The notes under the pieces: model-generated
The model's database searches: none
What the model saw: the letters and a program-made list of their open reading frames with translations, nothing else
Told to the model about the DNA's origin: nothing
NCBI GenBank assembly: GCA_002315435.1
Contig: DCFW01000018.1
Coordinates: 1 to 48,423 of the forward strand
DNA: 48,423 bases
DNA from: Bacteroidales bacterium UBA1794
Lineage (GTDB): Bacteria; Bacteroidota; Bacteroidia; Bacteroidales; Bacteroidaceae
Direction of reading: 5' to 3'
Made by a program: the position numbers and the translations under genes
Shown here: positions 24,801 through 35,100 of the stretch, one piece after another
Numbering within the stretch: the stretch's first letter is position 1
How the letters are laid out: every line of letters starts with the position of its first letter

Positions 24801-24914
24801 TTGCTCGGAGGCACGATATCCGCAATATGAATAATCCATAGGGATATATTTTGCCGAGATTTTCATCGGGCACAATAAGACTGCCAATGCAGCCCAAAGA
24901 AGTTTATACCTCAT
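21888..24914 (-). CDS. Exported beta-helix protein with C-terminal TIM-barrel-like domain (DUF6298-type), putative glycan-active enzyme
   Basis: 1008 residues with a signal peptide (about 1-21, ending ISAK). Residues about 45-450 form a right-handed parallel beta-helix of the pectate-lyase/GH28 superfamily (opening DCSARIQRAINYVSSLP and GAVLLGEGTFLLNEPL, with many Asn/Cys ladder turns such as RCISRNGIHDF). Residues about 590-930 look like a (beta/alpha)8 barrel (HILVFDHNYGLWYDL, LLLFHENYFQHN, VQLIGAEFTGPLHF, VVDIIDIRYWHY). Glu in FHENYF and GAEFTG are candidate catalytic residues at strand ends. A short beta domain closes the chain. The C-terminal part resembles what databases call DUF6298; I cannot name an activity. 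It follows the hybrid regulator on the same strand and probably belongs to its locus. Periplasmic or outer-membrane action is expected. Confidence 0.7.
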   Translation of the reverse strand: MRYKLLWAALAVLLCPMKISAKYIPMDYSYCGYRASEQSIPDVRGVVYVPWVAGDCSARIQRAINYVSSLPLGKDGFRGAVLLGEGTFLLNEPLTISASGVVLRGMDEQKTILLKQGVDRGSLLYIQGRNDLRVIDTLNISSPQVKAGSTSLVVSSIGKLKKGTSIKILRPSTKDWIASVGCNIYGGGIDALGWKPGDIDIQWDRIVTSVKGNEITYDAPTTAAIDSKWGGGKVLIYQWNGRLDNCGVENLTMQSTIDKTNPKDEDHCWNGVYMDNARDCWARRIHFIHLAGSAVTLQNTVSRVTVEDCLASEPVSEIGGMRRCTFLTRGQQTLIQRCISRNGIHDFAAGYCAPGPNAFVQCEAEETNGYSGSIDSWATGLLFDIVNIDGNRLTYKNLGQSRCGAGWNTANSLFWQCTASEIECYSPSEDGKNSANGCWGQFSGDGEWDNSNEHVQPRSIFYDQLSKRIGASALNGYVLPRSTDASSSPTVEEAQLMAKEALSKPRLTMEMWQDSVPYTASISNKGLKNVDNVKVKENVVKVSNHDYEIATGRLTMDNALLVGDRFETPWWNGRIKDSFLSHAKPHVTRFVPGREGLGLTDHIDSVVDFMKNNHILVFDHNYGLWYDLRRDDHERIRRQDGDVWAPFYELPFSRSGQGTAWDGLSKYDLTRPNAWYWSRLKTFADKAEQNGLLLFHENYFQHNIIEAGAHWVDCPWRTVNNINHTGFPEPVPFTGDKRLFMAEYFYNENDSVRRALHRQYIRQCLNNFADNHNVVQLIGAEFTGPLHFVQFWIDVIAEWEHETGKHPLIALSTTKDVQDAILADPVRSKVVDIIDIRYWHYKTDGLYAPQGGMNMAPRQFMRKFKVGKTTYAEAYHAVNEYRTKYPNKAVTFFAQNYPALGWGIFMAGGSCPTLPITDHAFLIDAAGMETIETGVSSYQEIGKIGKGCIIYSHSSQTIPVQLLSGKYEIVRIIPASGKMEKVEKALKIQDKYELQTEASETVYWFHRL

Positions 24915-25050
24915 TATTTTATAATTTTATTCTCTAGAATTAATATTTAGACGAATAAAGAGGACTTTTGTAAGCAATGATTCAGGTATTTATAATAAAG
25001 ATTTAAGGATATCATCAAAATAAGAGATCTGCCATTCAATTATTTTAGGA

Positions 25051-28000
25051 TTACTGATGCAATGATCTCCATTCATTCTGATATTCTCTCGGAGTTTGAT
25101 TATACTTCTTACGAAAGCATTTGCTAAAATAACCAGAGTCCTTAAACCCGACTTCAAAGGCTATTTCCGAAATATTCAAGTCAGTTGTCTTTATCAATTC
25201 AACAGCTTTGTTCAGACGAATTTCTTTTACCAAATCAACCGGAGCGAACCCCGTCAGACTCTTCAGTTTTTTGAAGAATGCCGATCTACTTAATCCAATT
25301 GTTGCTGCAATAGTGTCAATATTAAAATCGCTTTCATTTAGATTTTGTTCAATCACTTCATGAATTTGTTTTATAAATTGAACATCTTTCTTTACCAAAT
25401 GCTGTTCATAATTATTGCCTTTTCCCTCTTCCGCATCATTATTGGACTCATGCATCCAAATCCGTTCATGGAACAAACGCCGTTCATTCAAAAGCTGAGT
25501 TATGCATGCTACCAAATAATCACGACTAAAGGGCTTAGTTATATATGCATTGGCCCCTAGCGTAATAGCACGCATTTTGTCCTCCTCACCATTTTTTGCT
25601 GTAAGGATAATAACAGGTATATGACTGATCTGAAAATCTTTACGAATACGGGTCAAGAGTTCAATGCCATCTATGCCCGGCATCATTTGGTCTGTTACAA
25701 TAATATCAGGATGATATAGATAAACTTTTTTCATTCCTTCCAAACCATCATTAGCCGTATAAACATTAAACTGACTCTCCATCTGCATCTTCAACATCTG
25801 GCAAAGATCTTTATTATCTTCCACTAACAATAAAACAGGTAAAGAAGAATCGGCATTCGCGCTTTCGTCTATATTAGCCTGTGACGTATCCTCATCATAA
25901 AATGCAGTAGCATCATCAACGTAAAAGTCCACCTCATTTAAGCCAAAATATTCTTTGCCACATTGGAGTTCCACTATAAATGCGACACCTTTTTGATCTG
26001 ATTCATTCTCCGCCCATATTTTTCCATGATGCAACTTAACCAATTCTTTGGACAATGCCAGTCCTATTCCACTTCCTATATAGGAAGATTCTTCATTTAC
26101 ATTATCTGCTTGCGAGAACCTTTCAAATATTTCAGAGAGTTGTTCCTCAGGGATGCTTACACCATCGTCCTCTACTCTAATCTGACAGCGTTTGCCTTCA
26201 TCCAACAATTCCAACACCACACAGACCGTACCGCCGGGTGAAGTAAATTTAAACGCATTACTTAAAAGATTACGAACGACTATTTCAAGTTTTTCTTTCT
26301 CTCCCCAAATGACCACATGATCCTCCGGCATTTGAAAAATAAATGCAACATCTCTTTCATCGGCCAGCATCTGGAACTCATGGTGAAAGCTGTTAAGTAT
26401 TTCATTCATATCTACAGAAGAAACGTGCAACCGCATCTTACCGCTCTGCACTTTCCGAAAATCAAGAATCTGATTAATTAATTGCAACATCTGCCCCGCA
26501 TTTTTCTCCATCAGAGCCACATATTGCTTCCCTTTTTCCGAAAGATTTTCTTTATCTTTCAGCTCCTGTATAGGACCTTGAATAAGAGTAAGCGGAGTTC
26601 TCAATTCATGACTGATATTGGTAAAGAAACGTATCTTCAACTCGGCTAAACGCTGGCCGATATAAACCTCATTTTTCATCTTCATCATTAGATATGCCAA
26701 ACGAATAGCTGAGATCAAAAATACAACTCCTAATATTGAATATATCAAATATGCCCACCATGTGCCCCACCAAGGAGGAAGCACCGTAATGCTCACGCTG
26801 CACTTTGATGTTTCACCCGGATTAGCCTCATCCTGTGTTTCCACACGGAACACATAATGTCCCGGTGGCACATTTGCGTACGACGCAATGCGGTTATGTC
26901 CACTAAAGTGCCACTCTTTTTCATATCCTTCAAGAATATATTTGTATGAAATTCTATTTTGATTCGTATAATTAAGAGAGGAGAACTCTATTGTGAACAT
27001 CGATTGATCGTGTTTCAATTTTATCTCATCCGCATACTTCACAGAACCTTCATATATAGGAGGATTAAAACTACGCAAATCTCGATTCAAAACTTTGAAG
27101 TCGACAATGAATGTTTTATAAGAGATCTTTTGCTGTTTCGTTATATTCTCGGGTGAAAAAGATAAAATACCTTGTTTGCATCCCATCCAAACTTCGCCAT
27201 TACGAGTAAGTAGAACCGTGTTATCCTCCATATCTATATTGGGGAATCCATCATAACGGTCATAATTTCGTATAATTCCATTTTTAAGATCAAGGCTCGA
27301 TAGGCCACTTTCTGTACCTAACCACAAATGGGCATGTCTATCTTCAATAATAGAAGACACCACATCGCAATTCAATCCTTCACGAATACCATATGATTTA
27401 AAAATAGGACAATGATGGTTTTCATCATAACTTACCATCTTGTTCAAGCCACCACCAAAGATACCAGCCCATATATATCCTTTGGTATCTTTATATAATG
27501 CATAAACATCCTTATCCGAAATACCCGCATCAATGTCATTACGATATGTTTCAAAATGAATATCCTCAGGACGTGTAAAACGATTATTAAATGAAATTAA
27601 TCCATCTACCGTTCCCACCCAAATACGCCCGGAATGATCTTCGACCATCATTCGCGTATCCATGTAAAGACCATATTGAGGATAGTTTTTAAAGCCGTTA
27701 TACTTATGATGAAAGAGAATATTATTGCCTTGTTCTTCAATTAGATTGAGTCCACCGCCAAAGGTTCCTGCCCATATGCGTTTTTCCCTATCCTGAAAAG
27801 TAAAATATACATTATTGCTACTTATTGATGAAGGTACGCGTTGATTATATGTATATCGCGTGAAATGATATCCCTGAGGAGAAAACTTATCCGGCTCAGC
27901 CTTTATAAGACCATTCCCTTTGGTAGAAAACCACAAGCGCCCTTTATTATCTTCCATAACATGATACACATTGCCGATCGTGCCGCCGAAGTATTTCTTT

Positions 28001-29442
28001 ACATTGCATTTATTGTCAATGCAATAGACATCCCCCCATCTGGTCCCAACCCATATATCTCCATTATGTGCCTGATAAAGAGAACGAACTCCTCGTTTCT
28101 GAAGTTCCATTTTATCCCTTGTGAAGAGAGACGGACGCACTAAGCTGAACTGCTTGCGAGGAAAGTTAATCCGGTATACACCATTGGTTGTTGATGACAA
28201 CCATAAGACACCATCCGAATCTAATAATATATGAAAGAATAGTTGTCCAGTTGCATCCTCTGATAACGATTTAAATGTATTGACATCAGTCATTGATAAC
28301 TTTTCACGATCAAACATCCAAACATTACCGCCGGGAGTAAGAACATACAAACCATTCTCTCCAGCATCTTGTATCAATAAATTATCTACAATCGGCTTTT
28401 TCTTTTCAAATGAAAATCGGCGAGATATTCGGCTCAACGGATCATAATAAACAATTGCATCACTATCATCCAAAAGCCACAATTTGTTATACTTATCGAG
28501 ATAGGAATCAGATACATATCGGCAAGTGACAGATAGCAGCTGTATTTTATCTCTTAACGAACAAGAATAGATTCCTTTGAGTGAGGACAAAAATAACGTA
28601 CCTCTGCTTTGCACGATATTCGTTATAGGAGATTTGATTTGAGAAAAAGAATAGGAGTGCACTTTGCCCAAATACGGATTAATACTATATATGCGTCCGC
28701 TTGCAGTTCCTATCCAAACAAAATGTCCATCGAAATAAGCGCAAGTAAGATCAGACGATAAATTAGTTTTTAAGCAGTTGCTAATAAAATTATATTCACG
28801 TGAGAACAACGACGTTCCTTTACGTATGACAAATATTTTATAGTCCTTCCCTATCCAGAATATATATTCTTTCGTTTCACCCAGCACATTGTGCTTCAAT
28901 TTCATGTCATAGGGATTAATATCATTACGGGCATCATAAAGCAAACGAATGCGAATATTTCCATCAGGTAAAACTCCAGCCAGAAATAAATTTTTATCCT
29001 TTGTCAAAAGTAAAACATTCCCATCCGGAGTATTTTGCACTTTGATGATTTGAGCATTTCGTGTGTATTTCTTCATCTCATCATACACCTCATGAAAAGT
29101 CTCCCGGCGTTTATTAAAGAAATACAACTTCCTATCGAATGTGCGAATCCATAAAAATCCTTTGCCATCCTCAACGATACTCTGTACTTTGCGAGGAGGT
29201 ACATCCGAATGATCATTAGGTTTCATGATATATGGAGTGAACTTGGTCCCATCAAAGGAGCAGAGTCCATACCACGTGCCAAACCACAAGAAACCATCTT
29301 TATCTTTCAAGGAAGAATTCACAATGTTATTAGGTAATCCCTGCTCAGCGGCGTAATGCTCAACAATCATATTCGTTTGCGCAATACAGATTGATGGCAC
29401 ACTAATTAAAATACTCAATAACAATGTGATATATCTCTTCAT
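25051..29442 (-). CDS. Hybrid two-component system regulator (HTCS) of the glycan locus
   Basis: 1463 residues that combine sensor, kinase and regulator. After a signal peptide (1-21) come repeated propeller blades with the 'G.lWfGT..Gl' motif (FLWFGTWYGLCSFDGT, GRLWFSTKGNGL, RIWAGTFGGGL, HLWLGTESGLSSL) over about 30-770. A Y_Y_Y domain follows (about 810-880, ISYKYILEGYEKEW), then a transmembrane helix (about 897-920). HisKA carries His945 (FFTNISHELRTPL). The HATPase domain has a G2 box (GSGIGLALSKELV). The receiver domain has Asp1251 (IIVTDQMMPG). The AraC-type HTH is at about 1365-1463 (ISEIAFEVGFKDSGYFSKCF). HTCSs bind a freed oligosaccharide in the periplasm and switch on their locus. 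The G1 box reads VEDDGVSIP rather than the usual DxGxGI. It has its own promoter, so it can be expressed before the enzymes. Confidence 0.95.
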   Translation of the reverse strand: MKRYITLLLSILISVPSICIAQTNMIVEHYAAEQGLPNNIVNSSLKDKDGFLWFGTWYGLCSFDGTKFTPYIMKPNDHSDVPPRKVQSIVEDGKGFLWIRTFDRKLYFFNKRRETFHEVYDEMKKYTRNAQIIKVQNTPDGNVLLLTKDKNLFLAGVLPDGNIRIRLLYDARNDINPYDMKLKHNVLGETKEYIFWIGKDYKIFVIRKGTSLFSREYNFISNCLKTNLSSDLTCAYFDGHFVWIGTASGRIYSINPYLGKVHSYSFSQIKSPITNIVQSRGTLFLSSLKGIYSCSLRDKIQLLSVTCRYVSDSYLDKYNKLWLLDDSDAIVYYDPLSRISRRFSFEKKKPIVDNLLIQDAGENGLYVLTPGGNVWMFDREKLSMTDVNTFKSLSEDATGQLFFHILLDSDGVLWLSSTTNGVYRINFPRKQFSLVRPSLFTRDKMELQKRGVRSLYQAHNGDIWVGTRWGDVYCIDNKCNVKKYFGGTIGNVYHVMEDNKGRLWFSTKGNGLIKAEPDKFSPQGYHFTRYTYNQRVPSSISSNNVYFTFQDREKRIWAGTFGGGLNLIEEQGNNILFHHKYNGFKNYPQYGLYMDTRMMVEDHSGRIWVGTVDGLISFNNRFTRPEDIHFETYRNDIDAGISDKDVYALYKDTKGYIWAGIFGGGLNKMVSYDENHHCPIFKSYGIREGLNCDVVSSIIEDRHAHLWLGTESGLSSLDLKNGIIRNYDRYDGFPNIDMEDNTVLLTRNGEVWMGCKQGILSFSPENITKQQKISYKTFIVDFKVLNRDLRSFNPPIYEGSVKYADEIKLKHDQSMFTIEFSSLNYTNQNRISYKYILEGYEKEWHFSGHNRIASYANVPPGHYVFRVETQDEANPGETSKCSVSITVLPPWWGTWWAYLIYSILGVVFLISAIRLAYLMMKMKNEVYIGQRLAELKIRFFTNISHELRTPLTLIQGPIQELKDKENLSEKGKQYVALMEKNAGQMLQLINQILDFRKVQSGKMRLHVSSVDMNEILNSFHHEFQMLADERDVAFIFQMPEDHVVIWGEKEKLEIVVRNLLSNAFKFTSPGGTVCVVLELLDEGKRCQIRVEDDGVSIPEEQLSEIFERFSQADNVNEESSYIGSGIGLALSKELVKLHHGKIWAENESDQKGVAFIVELQCGKEYFGLNEVDFYVDDATAFYDEDTSQANIDESANADSSLPVLLLVEDNKDLCQMLKMQMESQFNVYTANDGLEGMKKVYLYHPDIIVTDQMMPGIDGIELLTRIRKDFQISHIPVIILTAKNGEEDKMRAITLGANAYITKPFSRDYLVACITQLLNERRLFHERIWMHESNNDAEEGKGNNYEQHLVKKDVQFIKQIHEVIEQNLNESDFNIDTIAATIGLSRSAFFKKLKSLTGFAPVDLVKEIRLNKAVELIKTTDLNISEIAFEVGFKDSGYFSKCFRKKYNQTPREYQNEWRSLHQ

Positions 29443-29474
29443 GGTAAAAATTTGTTCATAAAAAAGCTAGGATG

Positions 29475-29482
29475 CAAATATA
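29475..29482 (-). promoter_or_regulatory. -7 promoter element (TATATTTG) of the HTCS gene
   Basis: A consensus element in the 49-bp gap between the GH2 stop and the HTCS start, 32 bp before the ATG. It separates the regulator from the enzyme operon. Confidence 0.65.
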
Positions 29483-29491
29483 CGAAACATT

Positions 29492-32098
29492 CTATTTAAT
29501 ACCAAAATCGGCCTGCTGTTGTTCCACAGCATGAAGTGATTTTTGTTTTTCTTCCTCACTCATTTTATGAGATTGAGTTGATGATGACGGCACAGAATTG
29601 GATGTTCCTACATACGTGCCGGATTCTTTATCCACATAACAAGCGGGAATATTTTCAGGAATACTTTCAAATTCTATGCTTCCTTCAGTAGGAGCATATA
29701 CGCCTTCAAACATCGGATGTGCATTAACCTTTATTTTCCCTGCTTTTCTAGTTGACTGGATCAATACCGGAGCTGATCCCCATTCTACTGCACGAGGATT
29801 TGCCAGAATGGATGCATCACCAATAATTTTTCCTTCTCCTTCAACTGTAAATACAATGTTATCTTTTGCCAATCTACGCACATTACCATTATCATCCGTG
29901 ATTTCAGCAACCACTACTATAAAGTCCGACCCATCAGCAACCAATGATTTACCTTCTGAATCGACATAAAGCCTTATTTTTGTAGAACGACGTGAAGGCA
30001 TCTTCTTGGTCGTACAAACAACCTTGCCATTTATGATACCTTCTGCAACCAGATTCACTTTTTGCCAGTTCTTTTGATAATAGCTATAATTACGAGCTTC
30101 CCAAAAGCTCCAAAAACCTTTAAATACAACCGGTGCGTTAGGTATGCCACCCTTGGCATGTACTACCGGTAATGTTGCTACCTTTACTCCATCATATGCT
30201 GACAATCTTACGGAATCACAATTACTGAATATAACTACATCCGAATCGGAGAATTGTGTCATCTCATTAGCAATATATACCATTGGACCACTCTCAGCTA
30301 CCGGCAATTTTATATTAGCCGGAGATTGACTGCGAAACATGTAATATGCTGACTTGGGCTGACGAAAAGCGTCATAAATACCACCCCAATAAGGATCAGG
30401 ATGATAACCTCTTTGATGATCAAAGGGATGCCACTGAGCTCCTCCTATAAACTGCCCGGAAGTTTTAAACATTTGTCCATAAGTATCGGCTAAGGATAAT
30501 GCTTGAACCAACTGTGGATGTTCACCCCAACTACGACTTGCTCTGTTAATATTATTATGTGCATACCAATCATCAACATATTCTCCGAATTCACGAGTGA
30601 AAATACATTGCTTGGGTGCATCCGCTTTCAAATCATCGCCAGGCCAACCATAAACTACATCATAGTTTTCTTTCACTCCAGCTGAATTCATATCTGCAGC
30701 AGCGGCTGGACGGCCCGGATAAGGATACTCATCTTTTGTTAATTGTAATGATTTCAAAGCGAAATCGAGAGGATAATGGGTCTCATTCAAAATAGGTTCC
30801 CACATAAGCACACATGCATGATTGCGATCTCTTCGTATCATATCACGAGTATTTTGGTATACTCTTTCAGCAAATTCGGGTTGTTTACTCCAATATTGCC
30901 ATCCGGGAGTTGCTACAATCACAAACAATCCCAACTCATCACAAGCATCCATAAAAGCAGGATCTTGAGGATAGTGAGCCGACCGAATAATCACACAACC
31001 TGCGTCACGCAATCTTTTTGCATCTCTCCATTGCTGGCTGTTTGGCAATGCATTTCCCACATAGGCAAAATCCTGATGTCGATTTGCTCCTATCAATTGC
31101 CCGAAAGGCTTTCCATTAAGCCAAAATCCTTCTTTACCTCTAAACTCGGCTTTTCGGATTCCCATTCTTACCATACCACCATCAACAGAATACTTTCCAT
31201 CCATTATCCGAAGTTCTACTTTGTACAAATAAGGATCATTAGGAGACCATAAATGAGGATTCTTTAGTAACGTCTGTTGAACAGCTGTTTTAGATTCACC
31301 TGCTGAAAGTGATAATTTTGATTTCAAGACCTTAACGACTTTACCTCCTGCATCACGAACAGTTGCTATCAACAATACTGTTAATGCTTTGTTACTACCA
31401 TTCTTTATATCAGTGTTAATAAAGACTTTTGCACTTTTACCCGAAATGTTATCATAATGAAGAAAGACTCCACCACCGGCTACTTTACCGGCTTCTATGG
31501 CATCCGTTATTGATACCTGCGATTTTCCGATAAGCCATACATCACGATAAATGCCACCGTGATAACAGAAGTCCAGTACGATTTGTTTCTTTCCCGGTGG
31601 ATATGTACCGTCATCACTATTATCAGCCTTCACAGCAATCACACAGGAATCGCCCGGATGTACTCCACATTCAGTTAAGTTCACTGTTATCGGTAAATAT
31701 CCTCCCAAATGAGTTTTGACTTTCTTTCCATTTACATATATTTCCTGTTTACCCATGATTGCCTCAAAATGCAAGAAAGCTTGTTTGCCTTTCATATCTG
31801 TAGGCAGCACAAAATGTTTCCGATACCAGGCAATTCCTTGATAATTGCGACATCCACTTGCCTCTGCCGGCATCAATTGAACCGTGTGTGGAGTAGTTAC
31901 AACATCCCATGAAGCATCATTGAAATGAACGGCTTCAGCACCTTTAACATCGCCTCTATAAAAACGCCAACCGGGATTGAAGCTATAAACTACTCGTCCG
32001 CTTCCGCTCAAAGGGAAGAGACCGGCCACTGATGTTTCAAGCTGAGCCACCAACTGCAAAGGCAACAGTATTATGATAAGAAAAAAAAGTCTTTTCAT
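29492..32098 (-). CDS. Glycoside hydrolase family 2 enzyme
   Basis: 868 residues with a signal peptide (1-18). The GH2 sugar-binding jelly roll spans about 30-195 (FNPGWRFYRGDVKGAEAVHFNDASWD-type start, GIAWYRKHFVLP). An immunoglobulin-like domain follows (about 200-310), then the TIM barrel (about 315-600). The acid/base is Glu439 (ILNETHYP) and the nucleophile most likely Glu503 (TREFGEY). Further Ig-like domains follow (about 690-800). The tail from about 810 is Ser/Lys/Gln rich and disordered. GH2 members in pectin loci include beta-galactosidases, beta-glucuronidases and alpha-L-arabinopyranosidases; sequence alone does not decide between them. It is the last gene of the enzyme operon, 4 bp after the GH78-BNR stop. 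Confidence 0.9.
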   Translation of the reverse strand: MKRLFFLIIILLPLQLVAQLETSVAGLFPLSGSGRVVYSFNPGWRFYRGDVKGAEAVHFNDASWDVVTTPHTVQLMPAEASGCRNYQGIAWYRKHFVLPTDMKGKQAFLHFEAIMGKQEIYVNGKKVKTHLGGYLPITVNLTECGVHPGDSCVIAVKADNSDDGTYPPGKKQIVLDFCYHGGIYRDVWLIGKSQVSITDAIEAGKVAGGGVFLHYDNISGKSAKVFINTDIKNGSNKALTVLLIATVRDAGGKVVKVLKSKLSLSAGESKTAVQQTLLKNPHLWSPNDPYLYKVELRIMDGKYSVDGGMVRMGIRKAEFRGKEGFWLNGKPFGQLIGANRHQDFAYVGNALPNSQQWRDAKRLRDAGCVIIRSAHYPQDPAFMDACDELGLFVIVATPGWQYWSKQPEFAERVYQNTRDMIRRDRNHACVLMWEPILNETHYPLDFALKSLQLTKDEYPYPGRPAAAADMNSAGVKENYDVVYGWPGDDLKADAPKQCIFTREFGEYVDDWYAHNNINRASRSWGEHPQLVQALSLADTYGQMFKTSGQFIGGAQWHPFDHQRGYHPDPYWGGIYDAFRQPKSAYYMFRSQSPANIKLPVAESGPMVYIANEMTQFSDSDVVIFSNCDSVRLSAYDGVKVATLPVVHAKGGIPNAPVVFKGFWSFWEARNYSYYQKNWQKVNLVAEGIINGKVVCTTKKMPSRRSTKIRLYVDSEGKSLVADGSDFIVVVAEITDDNGNVRRLAKDNIVFTVEGEGKIIGDASILANPRAVEWGSAPVLIQSTRKAGKIKVNAHPMFEGVYAPTEGSIEFESIPENIPACYVDKESGTYVGTSNSVPSSSTQSHKMSEEEKQKSLHAVEQQQADFGIK

Positions 32099-32102
32099 TT
32101 GA

Positions 32103-35100
32103 TTATTTATTGTTTTTCAATTGCACGTATTTGATACGCTGGCGGCGCCAAGTATATACAATGTGTAAAGTGCCATCTTTTCCTTGTATGATGGCAGGAT
32201 ATGAATATTGACTAATAGGACTGTTCTCTAATGTAACCCAATGATTCCAATGCAAGCCGTCTTCTGAAAGGGCAACAGACAATGGTGTTCTTACGCCTTT
32301 AGGTGTACCAGGTATTGTTGCAAAGTCATTATAGACCAACGCATAACGACCATCGTTTAATGCCACTGCATCAATTCCTGAATTATTGTTTGGTACATCT
32401 GTTAATTGAAGCGGTGTCCAAGTATCCCCATTGTCTTTACTCCATGACACAGCCAAACGTCCATTCCGAGTTCTACAAAGTACTTCCAAACGACCATCCT
32501 TTAATGTAAAGATTGAGGGTTGAATAGCATAAATAGGCTTCTTACCGGATCCTTCAATTGCTTCACCGGCTTCTTGATCATCTTTGGCTTTTGACAAGGC
32601 TTTACCTTGCAACTGAGTAGGAATAGCCAGTTCTGCGGCTATAGGTCCAACTTTCTTCCACGTTTTTCCTTTATCATCAGATATCTCAAAATAAACTCTC
32701 CACCCACCAGCTTCGAGGCTACAAGGTGAAATTATTCGTCCGTTCACATAGATTGCTTTATTCTTTGAAGGACCTAAAATGCCATTTGGCAAAGGCTCTC
32801 TACAACTCCATGTTTTTCCTCCGTCCTTCGAACGAACTACCCATCCTGTCCAATCGGCCACATCCTTACCTATTTTAAAGAAGAGCAAAAGATCACCACC
32901 GGGCACTTGAAACAGTACCGGATTCCAACAAGCCTTACGCTCTTTCTCCGACATCACACCATCAGCTACCATCTTAGGAGCAGTCCATGATTTTGCACCT
33001 TTCGGTTTGCGGCATACCCAAATACAAACATCCGGATTACGTTCCTTTGTTCCACCGAAAAAAGAAGCAACTAAAGAACCATCTTTTGCTTCTGCTATAG
33101 TCGCCGCGTGACATTCAGGGAATGAAGCTTTTTCATAAAGAAACTCATCCTTTACCATTGCATTATCACGTAGAGGCATCTTTACACTAAATGACCAATC
33201 GCCTGATCCAAGTTGTTTCACTTGTCCATCCGGCAAATAAGCATCAGCCGTTGTATTTGGCGGTACTACAATATACCAGTCCAATTGTCCATTATTTTTC
33301 GTCCAGTGACTAGTGACCTTTCCATAAAGCGTCTCATATGAAACATTGACGCTATCCATATCTTCCACACTAAAATCAGGTTTTATGATGATGTGTTTGA
33401 AGCCCGGTTGTTTCCGGTCTGTTGCTATTCCGCCCAAATCCTCGTAGCACCATGACAATAAATCACCCAACAACATCACATGATTGCCACTGTTCATTTT
33501 AGGATTAGCCGTATCACCATTCCATAATTCCCAGATTGTAGTAGCTCCACGCTGGGTCATGTATCCCCAGCTTGGATAAGTTTTATTGGTAGCCAATGAC
33601 CAAGCAATGTCAGAACGCCCCATTTTCGTAAGCTCATGCATCAACCATTGCACACCAATTATGCCGGTTGAAATATGGTTGTTATTTATGGTGACAATAG
33701 CATTGATTATATTCTTTTCAACTTCTTGCTTGGTATAAGCATCCGGGATCATATCAAATACCAACGGCAACAAATTAGCTGTCACCGTATTGTTTCCATA
33801 ATAGGTGCTATCCGGATAAAGCAAATGTCCCGGAGCCAAGGAAGTACCTTTCTTCACAGTCAAAAACTTCTTATTAAATGCCTCTTTTACTAAAGATGCT
33901 TCTGAGGTATAAACACTTTCTTCGGAAGAAAATCCTTGTAATCCTGCAAAACGCTGCATTAATTGCAACATCTTATAATAGTATGCAGTAGCAATAAGAG
34001 TTCCGTCTGTTTGACGAGCCGGATCTTGACTATGTATCAGTTCCGGTTTTTCGGGTGGTACACACCAATCTCCATATTTGTCACGACTAATCAATCCGTC
34101 ATGTACATATAAATCTTTCAAATGTTTCATCCAAAGCTTCATGTTCGGATATGCACGACGGATAGGTTCCAAGTTGCCATATTGTGTATACAACATATCC
34201 GATGCAAGCAGCAAAACGGAAGGCCAAGTAACATTGTCGGAATAATAATTCCAATAAGCTGGTGCCACATCAGGAATACAACCATCTTCACGTTGAGCCT
34301 CACAGATATCGCGCATCCATTTAGCATACAGAGGACCATTCTCAAACAAGAAGCTTTCACCCCAGCAGCCCATTGCACGATCACCCAACCATGGTTGGCG
34401 CTCATTACGTTGCGGGCAATCTACCGGCAGTCCCTTATAATCACTTTGAACGCCCCAAACGGCATTATGATATATTTTATTTAATATAGTATCCGAACAA
34501 AGGAATGAACCGGTCTTTTTCATTTCATCACTAACCACTTCACCTATAAAATCTTCTTTTACAGGATGATCATATCCGGTAACTTCTACGAAACGGAAGC
34601 CATGATAAACGAATCGGGGAGCCCATTCTTTTCCATTTTCATCACCTTTTACAATGTAGTAATCCGTACAGCGGGCATCTCGTAAATTAGCTGTATACAA
34701 CGATCCATCCTTCTGCAATGTTTCAGCAAAACGAAGACGAATCGTATCACCGACTTTGCCTCCATTAATTTTCATTCGAATCCATCCGGCAAAGTTCTGT
34801 CCCATATCCAGTACGTAACTATTGGAATGCTTTACCATAGATACAGGCTTCAAACGATCAACCACTTGCATATTCGGAGCCATTGCTCCACGTAGTGTCC
34901 CTGTTGGAATGCTCACGCGACTGGCACTACTCCATAGCGAATCATTGAATTCTGGTAATGTCCAATCGGCAAACTCTTTACGAGCATCATAGATCTCTCC
35001 ATCATACTCATTGTCACTACGTATCGGCCCGTCAGCATTCAATTTCCATGAATCATCACTTGAAATGGTTTCTTTAGTACCATCGGCATACTCCACAATC

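Noticed and set aside
34139..34405. 88-codon open frame on the same strand as GH78-BNR
   Set aside because: Out-of-frame overlap inside the conserved GH78 catalytic domain.
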